Part shown: positions 45,690 through 56,312 of the stretch, piece after piece | Numbering within the stretch: the stretch's first letter is position 1 | Layout of the letters: each line of letters starts with the position of its first letter | Assembly (NCBI GenBank): GCA_029959085.1 | Contig: JARWIR010000005.1 | Coordinates: forward strand, 35,147,350 to 35,211,349 | Length of the DNA: 64,000 bases | Origin: Nemophila menziesii | Lineage: Eukaryota; Streptophyta; Magnoliopsida; Boraginales; Hydrophyllaceae | Direction of reading: 5' to 3' | The notes under the pieces: model-generated | Databases searched by the model: none | Seen by the model: the letters and a program-made list of their open reading frames with translations, nothing else | Told to the model about the DNA's origin: nothing | Program-made: the position numbers and the translations under genes

Positions 45690-47110
45690 AGCCAAACTGA
45701 AAAAACATTCAATTTAAGGCCTAGTTTGGTTTATCTGGTTGGCATTTTGGACTTTTATACCCCTGGGTTAGAAAGTGATTTTTTTGTATTCGGAGGGTAC
45801 AGCCCCACGAATACACATTTTACAGTTTTGTTAAATAAACCGACGGGCTGTACCCATGAACGGGTTGTACCCATGACCCCTTTTTATACAGTTCAGGTGA
45901 TTTGTTTTTTACTAGTTTTATTTTTGTTAAGTACAAATACAAGGAGACTAGCCCCATAATGAACAAAAAAATGAGATGGGCTGTACCCAAGTAGAACAAA
46001 AACAAAGATCAAATACAAGTTTAAATGGGCTGTACCCAATATATTAAAAAACAAAAATTACACCCTATGTTGGTGGTAATGGGGCTGGCCCCATCAACAT
46101 TGAGCAGTATAGAGGCTTGACCCACTAGCAAACAAAAGGAAAGGAATCCGCAACTGAATAAAAACGAATCAAAAAAAAAATTACAGTCTTTACATCATAA
46201 TGGGCCAGCCCCATTACCAACAAAAACCTACATTGGGCTGGCCCCATAAGCAGTATAACCTAAAAAAATACAAATGCTAAGCCCAAGACCTTCTTGGGCT
46301 GTACCTTACGACAAACCATTAAACCAAACCAACAGCTTCGTTCACGCAGGGTTGTACCCTTCACACTCAAAGCGTAGACCGGCGATGCAGGGGCTGTACC
46401 CGTCGATGGTGGTGGTGGTGGTTCATCACGGGGGCTGTACCCACGGTCTTGCTTGGGCTGGACGATGATTGGATGGTCTTCTCGGAGCTGACCATGGCAG
46501 ATCTGGACGACGTGGAGGAGAGGGGGCTTAGTTCAGTGGTCAGCAGATCTGGACGGTGGGCTTCGTGCGTGTGGAGGAGAGGGGCTTACAGATCTGACGA
46601 AGAAGAGGGAGGCGGCGGTGACAGTGAATGGTCGTGGGAGGCGAGAGCGCTGAAGATCTGTTGCAGCCATGGCAGTGAGCGAGGTCTTCTGTTGCAGCAG
46701 TGTTCTTCACGCCGGCGGACAGGTGACGGGGTCGGGGTCTGTCTGCAGAGATGAACAAGGAGGAGAGGGGAGGGGGTCTGCAGAGATGAAGAAGGAAGAG
46801 AGGCTCGGTGGGAAGGTGGCGCAATGGTGGCACTGTTTGGAAGGTGGGAAGCAGCGGGGTGGTTCGCAGCGATGGTGGTGGGTTTCTGTTTACAGAGAGA
46901 GAGTGGAGAGACTGTAGAGAGAGAATCGAGGGGTAGAGAGGGGGAGCTGAGTGAAAAATGGTTTTTGGGATTCTGATTCTTAATGGGGTGGGGGATTAGT
47001 TTTTTTGTTTTTCAATGTGGAAGAAAGGGTTAAGGGTATTTTGGCCTTTTTATTAGCTTCTAGTTGGATTCCAACTGCTTGGCTTTTGTTTATAAACTAG
47101 CATAGTGGGT
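45690..47110 (-). mobile_element. 'Family X' element, copy 3, tandem to copy 2
   Basis: Same orientation and organisation as copy 2. A palindrome-rich part (45720-46450) holds about a dozen GGGCTGTACCC or GGGGCTGGCCCC motifs. The GC-rich block (46440-46900) includes repeats of CAGATCTGGACG and TGGAGGAGAGGGG, then a GAGAGAG run. Open frames in the GC-rich block resemble no known protein. Confidence 0.55.
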
Positions 47111-47481
47111 AGGCTCTTTAAAATAAATGACCCAATCCCCTCTTCTTCTATTTTTCTTTGACTTAAGACTTTTTTGTTATTAACACTGAAAGAGTTACAA
47201 GCGAGAAATGATAGTGGGTATGAATTTGGAAATGAAATGGTTCCCTCACAAGGTATTGAAACGAGCTTATTGACTTGGTCAAAATCTGCTCAACTCGTAA
47301 AAGGTAATACCACTGTTATTTCGTAAAATATTAAGTCCAATATTCTGGAGTCCAGTCACTCAAAAAAAAACTAAAGACTAGGCCGAAGAGTATGGAGATA
47401 GATCATGAGGACAAAATCCCTAAGCCAAATGAGGCATAATTAGAAAAAATTGAGAACTTAAATATGAAGATGTGAGAGATT

Positions 47482-47594
47482 AACCAGTTGGGATTAGCTC
47501 ACTGGCTAGGGCCTTGGTTATCCAATCTAGTGGTGCACGTTCAAACCGAGTCATTGACCCTGAGTCCAAAGTGACTCTCTTATGTAACAAAAAA
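47482..47594 (+). mobile_element. tRNA-derived SINE (short type) with 15-bp TSD
   Basis: A box ATTAGCTCACTGGC, B-box-like CGTTCAAACCG, the 3' GAGTCCAAAGTGACTCTC stem as in 385-503, and an A-tail. Perfect duplication AAGATGTGAGAGATT at 47467-47481 and 47595-47609. Confidence 0.92.
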
Positions 47595-47609
47595 AAGATG
47601 TGAGAGATT

Positions 47610-48059
47610 GACAAACAATTCAAAAAGAAATTATTATAATTATCAACGGAGAGGCTTCCATGATATTCTATGTCCTAAAATAATGGGTTATTTAATTTGC
47701 TCGAAGAATAATGGTTTCACTATAATAATGTCCATGTCATCTAGGAATGGATTGAATTAGGGGGTCTCTTAGGGTATGAATCTGAGGTGTATTTGATATG
47801 AATCACACATATGAGAAAGTTATCATTTGGCCCAAAATCAATGGTCTAAGTCCAAGTTAGGGGGCTTAATAAACAAATTTAAGAATAGTGATTCAAGAAT
47901 TTATGAAGATATGATCAACACATAATAATATTGTATAACTTTTTACGTAGATTTGATTAAATAGATAGATTAGGGTTTACCTAAATAGACCGAACATATG
48001 CAGAAAGTTAAAGAACACAAATATTTATCGTAATTGAACAAAAAATTACATATATTCAC
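47610..48059. other. Intergenic, nothing recognised
   Basis: No supported feature. Confidence 0.35.
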
Positions 48060-48595
48060 GTTAAACTCCGACGAAAGTATCTCGTTCACTAGAAATTTCA
48101 GATTATAGATTACAATATCATATTCGAACCATGCATCTCACTCAATTTACAAATTACACAAAGCTAACCACAAATCTCACTAACCTACCAACTACGCTGA
48201 AAGCTACAAGTAATGAATCAAGAAAATTCTTATTATTGCAAGATATTTACTCGATATATCAGCGAATCTATTCTATCTAGATTGAATATCGCAAAACACA
48301 AAGGTTTCAAGCTACTAGGGTATTGAGAGAGAGTGAGAGTTGGAATGAATAATGATGAACCAACAAAATATATTATTATATGAGATATCACCGAGGATAT
48401 ATAAGAGTCATTGATCAAGCGTGAAGTCAAGCGTCCAAAGTAAGCCACGTGTCTGACCGTCTCACAAAAATGACACTGATTCGTTACGCGGTCCAACAAT
48501 GTGACAAAACAACTTCTTAAGTTAACACTTCACCCTTTAATAATATAATATACACATATACTTATACATTATTCTCAACAATCTCCATCTTGAAG
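48060..48595 (-). mobile_element. LTR remnant (Copia-like), probably solo or 3' LTR
   Basis: On the minus strand a purine-rich CAAGATGGAGA directly precedes TTGTTGAGAATAATG, a layout typical of a polypurine tract followed by an LTR start. Downstream are a TATA-like TCTTATATATCC and a GAGAGAGTGAGAG leader. No partner LTR in the window, and the inner end is uncertain. Confidence 0.45.
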
Positions 48596-49079
48596 TGTTA
48601 TTCTTCACATAATCTTTATCTTTATTAGCCTTTAGTGAACCATCAGCTCATCATCTCCTCAGCCCAAACATCTTGCAAAAAAGTATTGATTTCCTATTCC
48701 GGCTGCAATACCTTAATCTAGATATATTTATTACTTGAGGGGTGAATTAGTTCATGAACCTATATATTATGTAAGATCACAACAAATGAGACCTAAGTAA
48801 CCTAATTAATATGCAGTATGCATATTATCAGGACACAATATGTAATAAAATAATATCTAAATATCACATATGGACAGTTAACAAAGTATAGTCATGCAAG
48901 CGATCCATAATATTGGAGTGAAAGCTGAGCAAAGACCAAGATGACGAAACTTGAATTGTGTATTTAATTCTCATATAACATAATATAAAAGAAAAGCAAG
49001 TGTTACTATAGTTTTTGAAATATTAATTAGGCAAACAAAACTCACAAAATGTCATTCCATCCATGATTATGATAATCAT
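48596..49079. other. Unrecognised, possibly degraded retrotransposon 3' part
   Basis: No translatable domain identified. Confidence 0.3.
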
Positions 49080-49770
49080 CCCATATAGATGTCACAATAT
49101 CGTCTCTAACTTGAGCCAATATATTAGTTTAAGTTAGATCAGTTCAGTTGGATTGTTGTTATGTAGCATTTCCATCGTTGGAATCTTCAATTCCTTCTTG
49201 CACAAAGTCTTAAAATAGTGTATTTTGCGAACTATTTAGATAAATAAAATTATGAATTAGTGCAACATGGAATAAGTATGTGACATACTCTAAGAGGATA
49301 CAAATCTTGCTTTAAGTACTCCAAATCTAAGCTCAATTACAATACGCAATGAAGAATGCCTGTAAAAGAATAAATCAACTCCGCCTTGTTGCAATCTTTG
49401 TTCTATGTAATCCCATACTTTTCATTTTTCTATGGTGCGAGAAAACCCGGTGTTTCCAGATATCCAACATCAACCACTTGATTTTGATATTCAAACCCAA
49501 GATATAGAATAGTTAATTTACCTACAAAAAAATTCACATAGGAAATTAATATCGGAATATTCACCTTCCTTTAGCATAAGATATTGATTTTCTGGTTTTG
49601 TTATGGCATATAGAAATACTCTAGAGTCCATCTTTTCCCAACTTGCATAGAAAACGTGACCAACATATCAAAAGAAAACGTTGCCATCACATTTTGTGTC
49701 ACCAACAATTTCTTACTGCAAAATAAATTTTGTTACTAGCGGGAGACCAAGCAGCTACATATGTTCATCA
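49080..49770 (-). pseudogene. PIF/Harbinger transposase remnant
   Basis: Minus-strand pieces with stops between them. About 49710-49610 is QNVMATFSFDMLVTFSMQVG (the Harbinger Q-N-V-M region). About 49480 is VVDVGYLETPGFLAP (the D-x-GY-x-N region). About 49370-49300 is LFFYRHSSLRIVIELRFGVL, matching LFNYRHSSLRNVIERTFG-type sequence that holds the third catalytic acidic residue in intact proteins. Beyond repair by frame; no TIRs identified. Confidence 0.75.
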
Positions 49771-51089
49771 ATTTCCCCAATTCTATAATATATGGGTGAA
49801 TGAGACATAAGGTCTTGGAGACTGTTTTTTTGCTCTATAAGGAATGGAATAAATCTTAATTCTTCCAAAGGACCTCAAGGATGACCAAATACTAAAATAC
49901 CATTATACAATACAAAGAACACTAAAAGACAAAAAAAGAATATCGAGTGTTAATACTATTCATTTCCGACCACCACCCAGTGACCTCAGGCCACCCATCG
50001 ACCACCGGCCTCAGGCCACCACAACCGACCTCCGACCACCACTATTTGAAAGAAACAACTATTCTTCCCTATTCGAATTAGCTTTCAGCGAAGGAAAGAA
50101 ACAACTATTTGACCAAAGGATGAGAATGATTGGGACAACATTGGAGTGGGTGGTATGGTTACAAGATTAGGTTAAAACGAACGACCAGACTCAAGATCAA
50201 TTAGTCACATTATTTGACGAGGACTTCTGTTTCAATCTTTCGAGTTCGAGTGACGGTTCCAGACCTTCGACCTCTTCGGCTCCCTCATAAGATCCCGGCG
50301 AAGACAAATTGTGAGTAATCTTTAAAACCCAACTCTTTCAATATAGATGTCATTTTTATACAATCATACTAACACTTTTACCAAGTCTATTTAAAAAACT
50401 ATGTGGAGCCTTGATCCTTTCTAGGTACATATTTTATGCTACATATAGAAAAATCCGTAGACAACCTAAATTTCATGAAAACAATCACCCATCCCCCAAA
50501 ACCTGTTCCACCATTTGAATGTAATTATATTAAGTATTTTGTTTAGGTAGTTTTTTTTATATTGTGTAATAATTTATTTAATATGATATAGTTCCACATT
50601 TCATTTTTTAAGTATCTCCAAACTATTCCTAAAACTCAATCAACTTAAAGTTATTGTGAAATGGTTAAGACCTTGAAATCTAAGTAACAAGTCTCCAAAA
50701 CAGTCTCAATTCGTTCTCAAACCAATCACAAACCTAGTTTTCAAACAATCCTTAATCCGCTTCACAAAAACAGGTTTGATAACCATTACAAACCATTTAC
50801 GTTACAACCGGTAAGAGAACTGGTTCAGAACCAAACCAAGCCCTTCAATATTAGGTTTTCTTATAGGTTCAGTTTTTATAATTGTCCTATAGGACCAAAC
50901 CGGAACTGGGCCGATAAGCATGAACCGCTGAACCGCATCGGTACGATAACGCTGCTAACCACTAATGACTGGACTGAATTGGTCCAATAGAATCGTTTGT
51001 CGATAGATCAGTTTGCCAGGCTGACTTGTATGCGAGGTGTTTGCTAATTTCTTGTTGACCCCTTCTAGCTTGAACCAACCTTTTTTTTA
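49771..51089. other. Intergenic; CCACC-rich patch and AACC-rich repeats
   Basis: 49970-50035 holds CGACCACC/CTCAGGCCACC repeats resembling the arms of the 1440-2275 fold-back. About 50690-50990 has AACCAAACC/GGTTCAG-type interspersed short repeats. No gene. Confidence 0.4.
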
Positions 51090-51960
51090 ATACAAGGAAC
51101 TCCGAAGACCGGGTTACAATCGCTCTATTTATGTGTCAAGTTCAATATCAAAGTTTGAACGATATACCATCCTTGGCATGCTCCATCCATACCTATCACG
51201 TGTGATTAAACTCCATATCCCATCCAAAGGGTCAATATAGCTCGTGTAAGGACGCTCTTGGCGTCAACCCATGTGCGCTAGCCAATTCGCGCACATGTTC
51301 ACCTCCATGTAAATACTTTCAATTACAAAATACTTATTTCTCATCAAAATAGCCCGCACATGATCTAGTGCTTCCACAATCGCTCTAGAGTCCACTTCTG
51401 CCTCCAAGTATACAACTCCAAGTCCTCAATCATATTTATCCCCCTCTCCCTGAAAGGGAGATAAACTCAACTATCTCCGGCAAATTACAACATAATTTAA
51501 CAGAAAAGCCACAAACCCAAGCCACAAACCCAGTTACCTCTTCATGCCTAATGAGACCACCTGCTTCACCGATACCTCCCCTCGTACTACAAATTCTATG
51601 GTGAAATCTCCCCTTGTACTACAACTTCTATCCATGTTAAGTTTGAGCCCTCTATTCGATTTACACTACCCAATGAAACCCACATAGTACCTACGGCTTG
51701 TTGTCCCGTCCAAATGCCCGTTCCATGCCCGGGTATACTCATTGGCTAAATATTTCGCTTTCTGAATCAAATCAACGCTGTTGGAGAACACCTCCTTATT
51801 AAAGACAACATCATTCCCTTCTGCCCAAATGACGCCGATGAGGGCATTGAAAATCACATTTCATTGGATACCAACCAGCGGCTTATTCCACCATACCGTG
51901 GAGCTGAACTTCTGAATATTTCCGGAATTTGCACCCCAAGTCCTTGTTGGATTATTTCTT
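51090..51960 (-). pseudogene. LINE-type RNase H tail remnant
   Basis: Minus-strand pieces: IFNALIGVIWAEGNDVVFNK (LINE segment before RNase H), LKLNMDRSC (first Asp region), VYLEAEVDSRAIVEALDHV and YMEVNMCANWLAHMG (the REANxxADxLA-like end). Stops and frameshifts occur throughout, and no RT is attached. Confidence 0.7.
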
Positions 51961-52367
51961 AGAGCTTGACTACTTTTAAGCTCGTGAATCTGTCTCGTCG
52001 GATACTGCTTCCGTGCTGCAACGAAACAACACTTCACTAGCCTTTTGTAAACTCGAAAAGTTTAATAACTTGATAGCAATTCACTTACATATGAATTTAA
52101 ATGTTAAGTGTACAACTTACAACACGAATCTTATCCTACATTATTCTAAAACATTACATCCATCTTCAGTCAATTTGGAACCACAATCGCTTAACAGAAA
52201 CCAAAACAAATTTACGTAAATTATCTAAACAAAGAGGGACTAGATTGTCCTTCAACTTTGAATAAGTTGCACTACTTTTATGCTTATTCACTTACTTTCC
52301 TGAATAGATTTTACTGAACAACATTACTCGGTTACCAAGTATTCACTTTTGTTTTAAGATTAATGTC
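51961..52367. other. 3' flank of HON4-like gene B
   Basis: AT-rich; no other feature seen. Confidence 0.35.
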
Positions 52368-54348
52368 TTAGAATACCTTAATCTTCTCACTCATATGACG
52401 CACTGATCGTCTCAATTTATAAGGCCTTTCCTGGACATGATTTTTCTGTCTTAATTCTTTTTTCTCTTCCCCTAATTCCTCATTTTGAGTATCACATTCA
52501 TGCTTTTGATTCTGTATCTCTTCTTCTCCAGTCACCATTTTTTCTTCCTCTTCAGTTATTCCAATTATCTCTTTTTCATTAACATCCTCTAATTGAAGAG
52601 CTTTAATTTGTTCTAAAGTGATTTCAATTTCATCCTTCAACACATCGTTGTTTTTACGAGGCCTACCCCTTCCCCGTCCAGGGATTCGTGGGCCCTTTTT
52701 ATTAATCTTTTTCCGTTTTTCTGAACCCTTTGGTGGTCTACCCCTTCTTTTCTTTGGTACCTTCCATGATCAATACAAGAATAATACATTAAACCCAAAA
52801 AAAAAAAAGATAAATTATTCGGAACAAATAGTTTTTCATTTACTTCGTTTTGTCCTTCATTCTTTTGCTCAATTTTATCAGTCACTTCAAATATAAGTGT
52901 CCTTCGAGGTCTACCCCTTCTTTTCTTCGGTACCTGCTATAATCAATACAAGAATAATACATTAAACCAAAAAAAAAAAGATAAATTATTCAAAACAAAT
53001 AGTTTTTTCACTTACTTCGTTTTGTTCTTCATTCTTTTGCTCAACTGTATCAGTCACTTCAAATATAAGTGTCTTTCGAGGTCTACCCCTTTTCCTTTCA
53101 GGTACCCATGTCATTAATGGCATATGTTCTTCTACCTTCACATTTTTCTTGCGTTTTTTTCTCTGAGGACAAAAAGTATTAGAATTGACCATTAAATAAA
53201 AAAAGACTTGTGTAAGTATTATACCTTTTTAGCTTGATCTTCTTGTTGATAATATTCACTTTCAATATCTGTATTATCTTCTTCAGATTTCTCATCACTT
53301 TCTGGGTTTTTCTTCTTACTTGCCTTACCTCGTCTTTTTACTGAACCATTGTTAGGTTTTAAGTGAGTTTCTTTACCTTGCACTTTTATTTTACATGGCC
53401 TACCTCTTTTTTTCCGTTTCTTCTTCGAGAAAACTCCATAGCTTGAACTCGATTCAGAACTAGAACAAGAAATGGAGGTTGAACTAATGCTCAGGCTCAA
53501 GGATGGACTATGACTATGACTATGACTATGACTAGGACTTGAAATGGAGTTGATTTGAGTATCTGAATCACCAAGTATATAGCAATTATCATGAATCTGT
53601 ATAATATCACCACTCTTGCAAAGCTGATGCAAATGGTGCTCAAGTAAAGTATCGTGTGCCCATGGCAAATCATTATTATGTTTTTTGATGAAATCTGATA
53701 TGGACTCCTCACTCGAACCTTCTTCTTTGTTTAACTGCTCAATTGCACTGTGAATCATCTGCAGTAAGTATCAAACAAGGGTAAATTGCACATTACTCCT
53801 GTGTTCTTTCAGGGTCAGTAAAGGTGAGCATAGTTGACTATTTCGCATATTAGAGGGGCCAATTATGCAATTAACCCAACAAATAATCCAAGTAAATTCT
53901 AGAACCCATACATCAGTAAAAATGTGAATTAATAACTACTGGAAAAATGTTGCAGAAGCTAAAAACAAGTGTGAATCAACCTTTATTCACTAATTTTGAC
54001 ATGCATGCTTATATAATCAAACCTATTACTCCATTAATATGTTATATAAGGAAAAAAAGCAGAAATTAATGTTACCGCAGCATAAGGAGGATGATCAGGA
54101 GTGTGGTAATGATTAGGAAAGAATTCATTGAGGCGTTGTTCAAGGATCAAGGATTGAGTTGGAGTTGGGGTGAATAAATTAGAACCTAGTGTAATGTTCT
54201 TTACCAGTTGTTTGAAGTTGTTCATTGCATGGCTGGAAGTTTTGGGGTCATTTTGGTTGGTTTTGGGTTCTTGTGGATTTGCATTACAATTGTAAGAATC
54301 TTGATTGGTTTGTTCTTGTAATGGTGATGGTGGATTTGGAGGTTCCAT
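52368..54348 (-). CDS. HON4-like linker histone H1-domain / AT-hook protein (gene B)
   Basis: Five exons, all phase 0 with GT/AG: 54348-54076, 53758-53225, 53162-53016, 52933-52844, 52760-52368; 478 residues, close to the ~480 of Arabidopsis HON4. The exon 1/2 join gives the GH1 start HPPYAAMIHSAIEQL, then SSEESISDFIKKH and LPWAHDTLLEHHLHQL (residues ~84-165). A serine-rich and then basic linker follows. AT-hooks are ERKRGRPRK (exon 3), KKRRGRPRR (exon 4), KKRRGRPPK and GRGRGRPRK (exon 5). The tail is acidic. The expected role is a nuclear chromatin architectural protein binding AT-rich DNA. Exon 4 and its intron are a tandem duplicate. The last acceptor (ATGGAAG) has a weak pyrimidine tract. 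Paralogue of gene A, same strand. Confidence 0.88.
52761..53105 (-). repeat. Tandem exon-intron duplication (~173 bp unit) in HON4-like gene B
   Basis: The 3' part of exon 3 plus intron 3, and exon 4 plus intron 4, are near-identical. Both introns (52934-53015 and 52761-52843) share CAATACAAGAATAATACATT and an A-run then GATAAATTATTC. Both exons encode RGRPR(K/R)TLIFEVTD. The start of exon 5 (VPKKRRGRP) is a third partial copy. Confidence 0.92.
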
Positions 54349-54639
54349 TATTGAAAGAGAATTAAAAATGGCATATGGAGGAGGTGGAGCTACGGACTTC
54401 TGAGCGGTGTATAGGGCGGAGAGTAAAAGAAAGCTTGGTGGAGGATTTGCTTGTAACAGAGTAAAAAATTATTTATTTTCTTAGTTTGGATTATAAAAAC
54501 TGTCCTAAAGCGTGTAAGTACACGTAAGACTAATAAGAGAGGCAATTTTTGTTTTTCTCAGCATAAAATATTTGAATTAATTTGAAAAGATACTCGCTAC
54601 ATATAAAAACGTCTAGTCAAACCATAAGCATTGACCTAC

Positions 54640-54716
54640 AATTTAGTTAAGGGGCAATTAGTATATAGAGCTCCATGACTTGCAAATTAACAAACAAAAG
54701 CCCACTATTAACTACA
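54640..54716 (+). mobile_element. 'Family X' copy 4, left piece, split by MULE-2
   Basis: Resembles the start of copy 1 (AAAGCCCAC, TTAACTA). It continues in sense at 63136 after the MULE-2 target duplication, where CAAAACCCAACTAGAAAGGG and TATACACTGTGA match copy 1. Confidence 0.5.
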
Positions 54717-55042
54717 GAGTAAATAACCCCTTTGCCCCCTACGTTTGTACCAGATTGACAGGTTGCCCCCCAACCTTTAAAACAGGACTCTTTGCCCCCT
54801 ACATTTTAATTTTTTGACCCGTTACCCCCTGAGTGCGTGTTCCGTCCACTTTCGCCGTTAAAAGTGACGTGGCATTGCCATGTCACATTTTTTTTTTATT
54901 CCAGGTGTTAATTAAGTAATTAATTAACTTAATCCCACTTTTTTCCAAGGGCAAAATGGGTACTTCCATCAAAGCCTACCCTATATATACCACAAAAACA
55001 AAACAAAATTAATTAATCAAAAACACAAAATCAGAAGAAGAA
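54717..55042 (+). repeat. MULE-2 left TIR (326 bp), with TATA box
   Basis: Four copies of a T(T/G)(G/A)CCCCCTA-type motif in its outer half. A TATA box (CTATATATAC, 54981-54990) lies ~155 bp before the GRF gene ATG, so the TIR probably serves as its promoter. Confidence 0.96.
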
Positions 55043-55142
55043 CACGGGATCGGTTTGGGGAAGAACACGAAAAACACGAAGAACCCTAGTTTTCTACCCA
55101 AATCCGCGACGAAGCCTCCCAAATCCTTCAAGCTCGATTGCG

Positions 55143-55757
55143 ATGTCTCCCCTTCAAGCAGATAGCGCCGGTTCTTCGTCGCACTACACTTCTCAAGTCC
55201 CCTATTGCAGATGCAAGAAATTAGCAAGGCTTCACACCTCTTGGACAGATGCGAATCCTTGCAGGAGGTTTTACAGGTGCATGTATTGGGGGTGTTCAAT
55301 GGATTGCAAGTTCTTCATGTGGTTGGATGAGCCATTGCCGGAGGCTACTAGTTCGATAATTCGAGGGCTTCTTTTTAAAGATTCCAATCACTGTCTTGAG
55401 AAAGATGCAATGGAGACGAAGATGAACTTGTTGGTCTCTGATTACGGAGATATGATGCTGTTAGAGAAAAAAGCTTTTGCAGATTGGAAGCTCGAACATG
55501 CGAAAGTCAATGAACTGAACACACAGTTGACCTTGATGGCTAATGATTTGGTTGAATTGCAAGAGAAAGAACATGTTGCCTCGAATGATTTGAAATTTGA
55601 GCGTGTGAAAGTGAAGGTGTTGGAGGACGAGGTGCAACGTCTTAACACAGTGATGGCCACAGTAACTCGGGAAAACAAGATGCTGAAATGGAGTGTCTTT
55701 ATGACTATATTCTTCTTTGTCTCCATTTTGTCTGGTTTTAAGCTTTCTGGGTATTAG
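55143..55757 (+). CDS. zf-GRF / coiled-coil / C-terminal membrane-anchor protein (MULE-2 passenger)
   Basis: Single exon, 204 residues. About 20-65 is a GRF-type zinc finger: YCRCKKLARLH, NPCRRFYRCMYW and CKFFMWLDEPLP supply the Cys ligands and the namesake aromatic/basic core. About 100-180 is a heptad-rich coiled coil. About 182-200 is a hydrophobic segment (FMTIFFFVSILSGF) at the very C-terminus, predicted to be a tail anchor. This matches the plant-specific family of uncharacterised At4g04775-like GRF proteins. GRF fingers in other proteins (APE2, TOP3A, NEIL3) bind single-stranded DNA; the role here is unknown. Start is the first ATG after the TIR TATA box. It lies within the element, so it moves with it. 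Confidence 0.88.
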   Translation: MSPLQADSAGSSSHYTSQVPYCRCKKLARLHTSWTDANPCRRFYRCMYWGCSMDCKFFMWLDEPLPEATSSIIRGLLFKDSNHCLEKDAMETKMNLLVSDYGDMMLLEKKAFADWKLEHAKVNELNTQLTLMANDLVELQEKEHVASNDLKFERVKVKVLEDEVQRLNTVMATVTRENKMLKWSVFMTIFFFVSILSGFKLSGY

Positions 55758-56312
55758 AATGCAGTTGAAGTTGTATTTTGGTGTGGCTTGTTAGATGTAT
55801 CAGGCTGTTGAAGTTGTATTTTGTTTTGATGTAGTTGTATTTTGTTTTGATGTAGTGGCTGGTGGTTAGAGTTTTATTTTGGTGTACTGTGTTAGTTTAA
55901 AATCAGTCTTTGTACTCTTATGGTTTAACTTGAATTGAATTCGAGAATGTAGTTGTTTTTGCTGTTTGTTTAATATGTGTTTTATTGTGCAATGAATAAA
56001 GTATAAGTAGAAATACAAAATGGACAACAGAATCTAGTGCAATCTCAATAAAGTAGATAAAGATAACATAAAGTGCTGGCATTACATAGACCATAGCAAA
56101 AAATAAATATTCAAATCATCAAGTTGTGCACTAACATACAAAAACCACACCCTGCAATAAAGGCCAACCAACATAGATAACCCTACTTAAATACCACCTC
56201 CACTACATAATAGAAGTCTTTACTAATCACAAGCTTGATAGTTTTAGATCTAGCTTACACAAAACAAAGACATAAAACTCAGAATCATAAAACCACAAAT
56301 CTGCAGAAATCT

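Noticed and set aside
46449..46917. ORFs of 80-100 codons in a GC-rich block
   Set aside because: Overlapping frames on both strands inside a repeat element with no recognisable domain.
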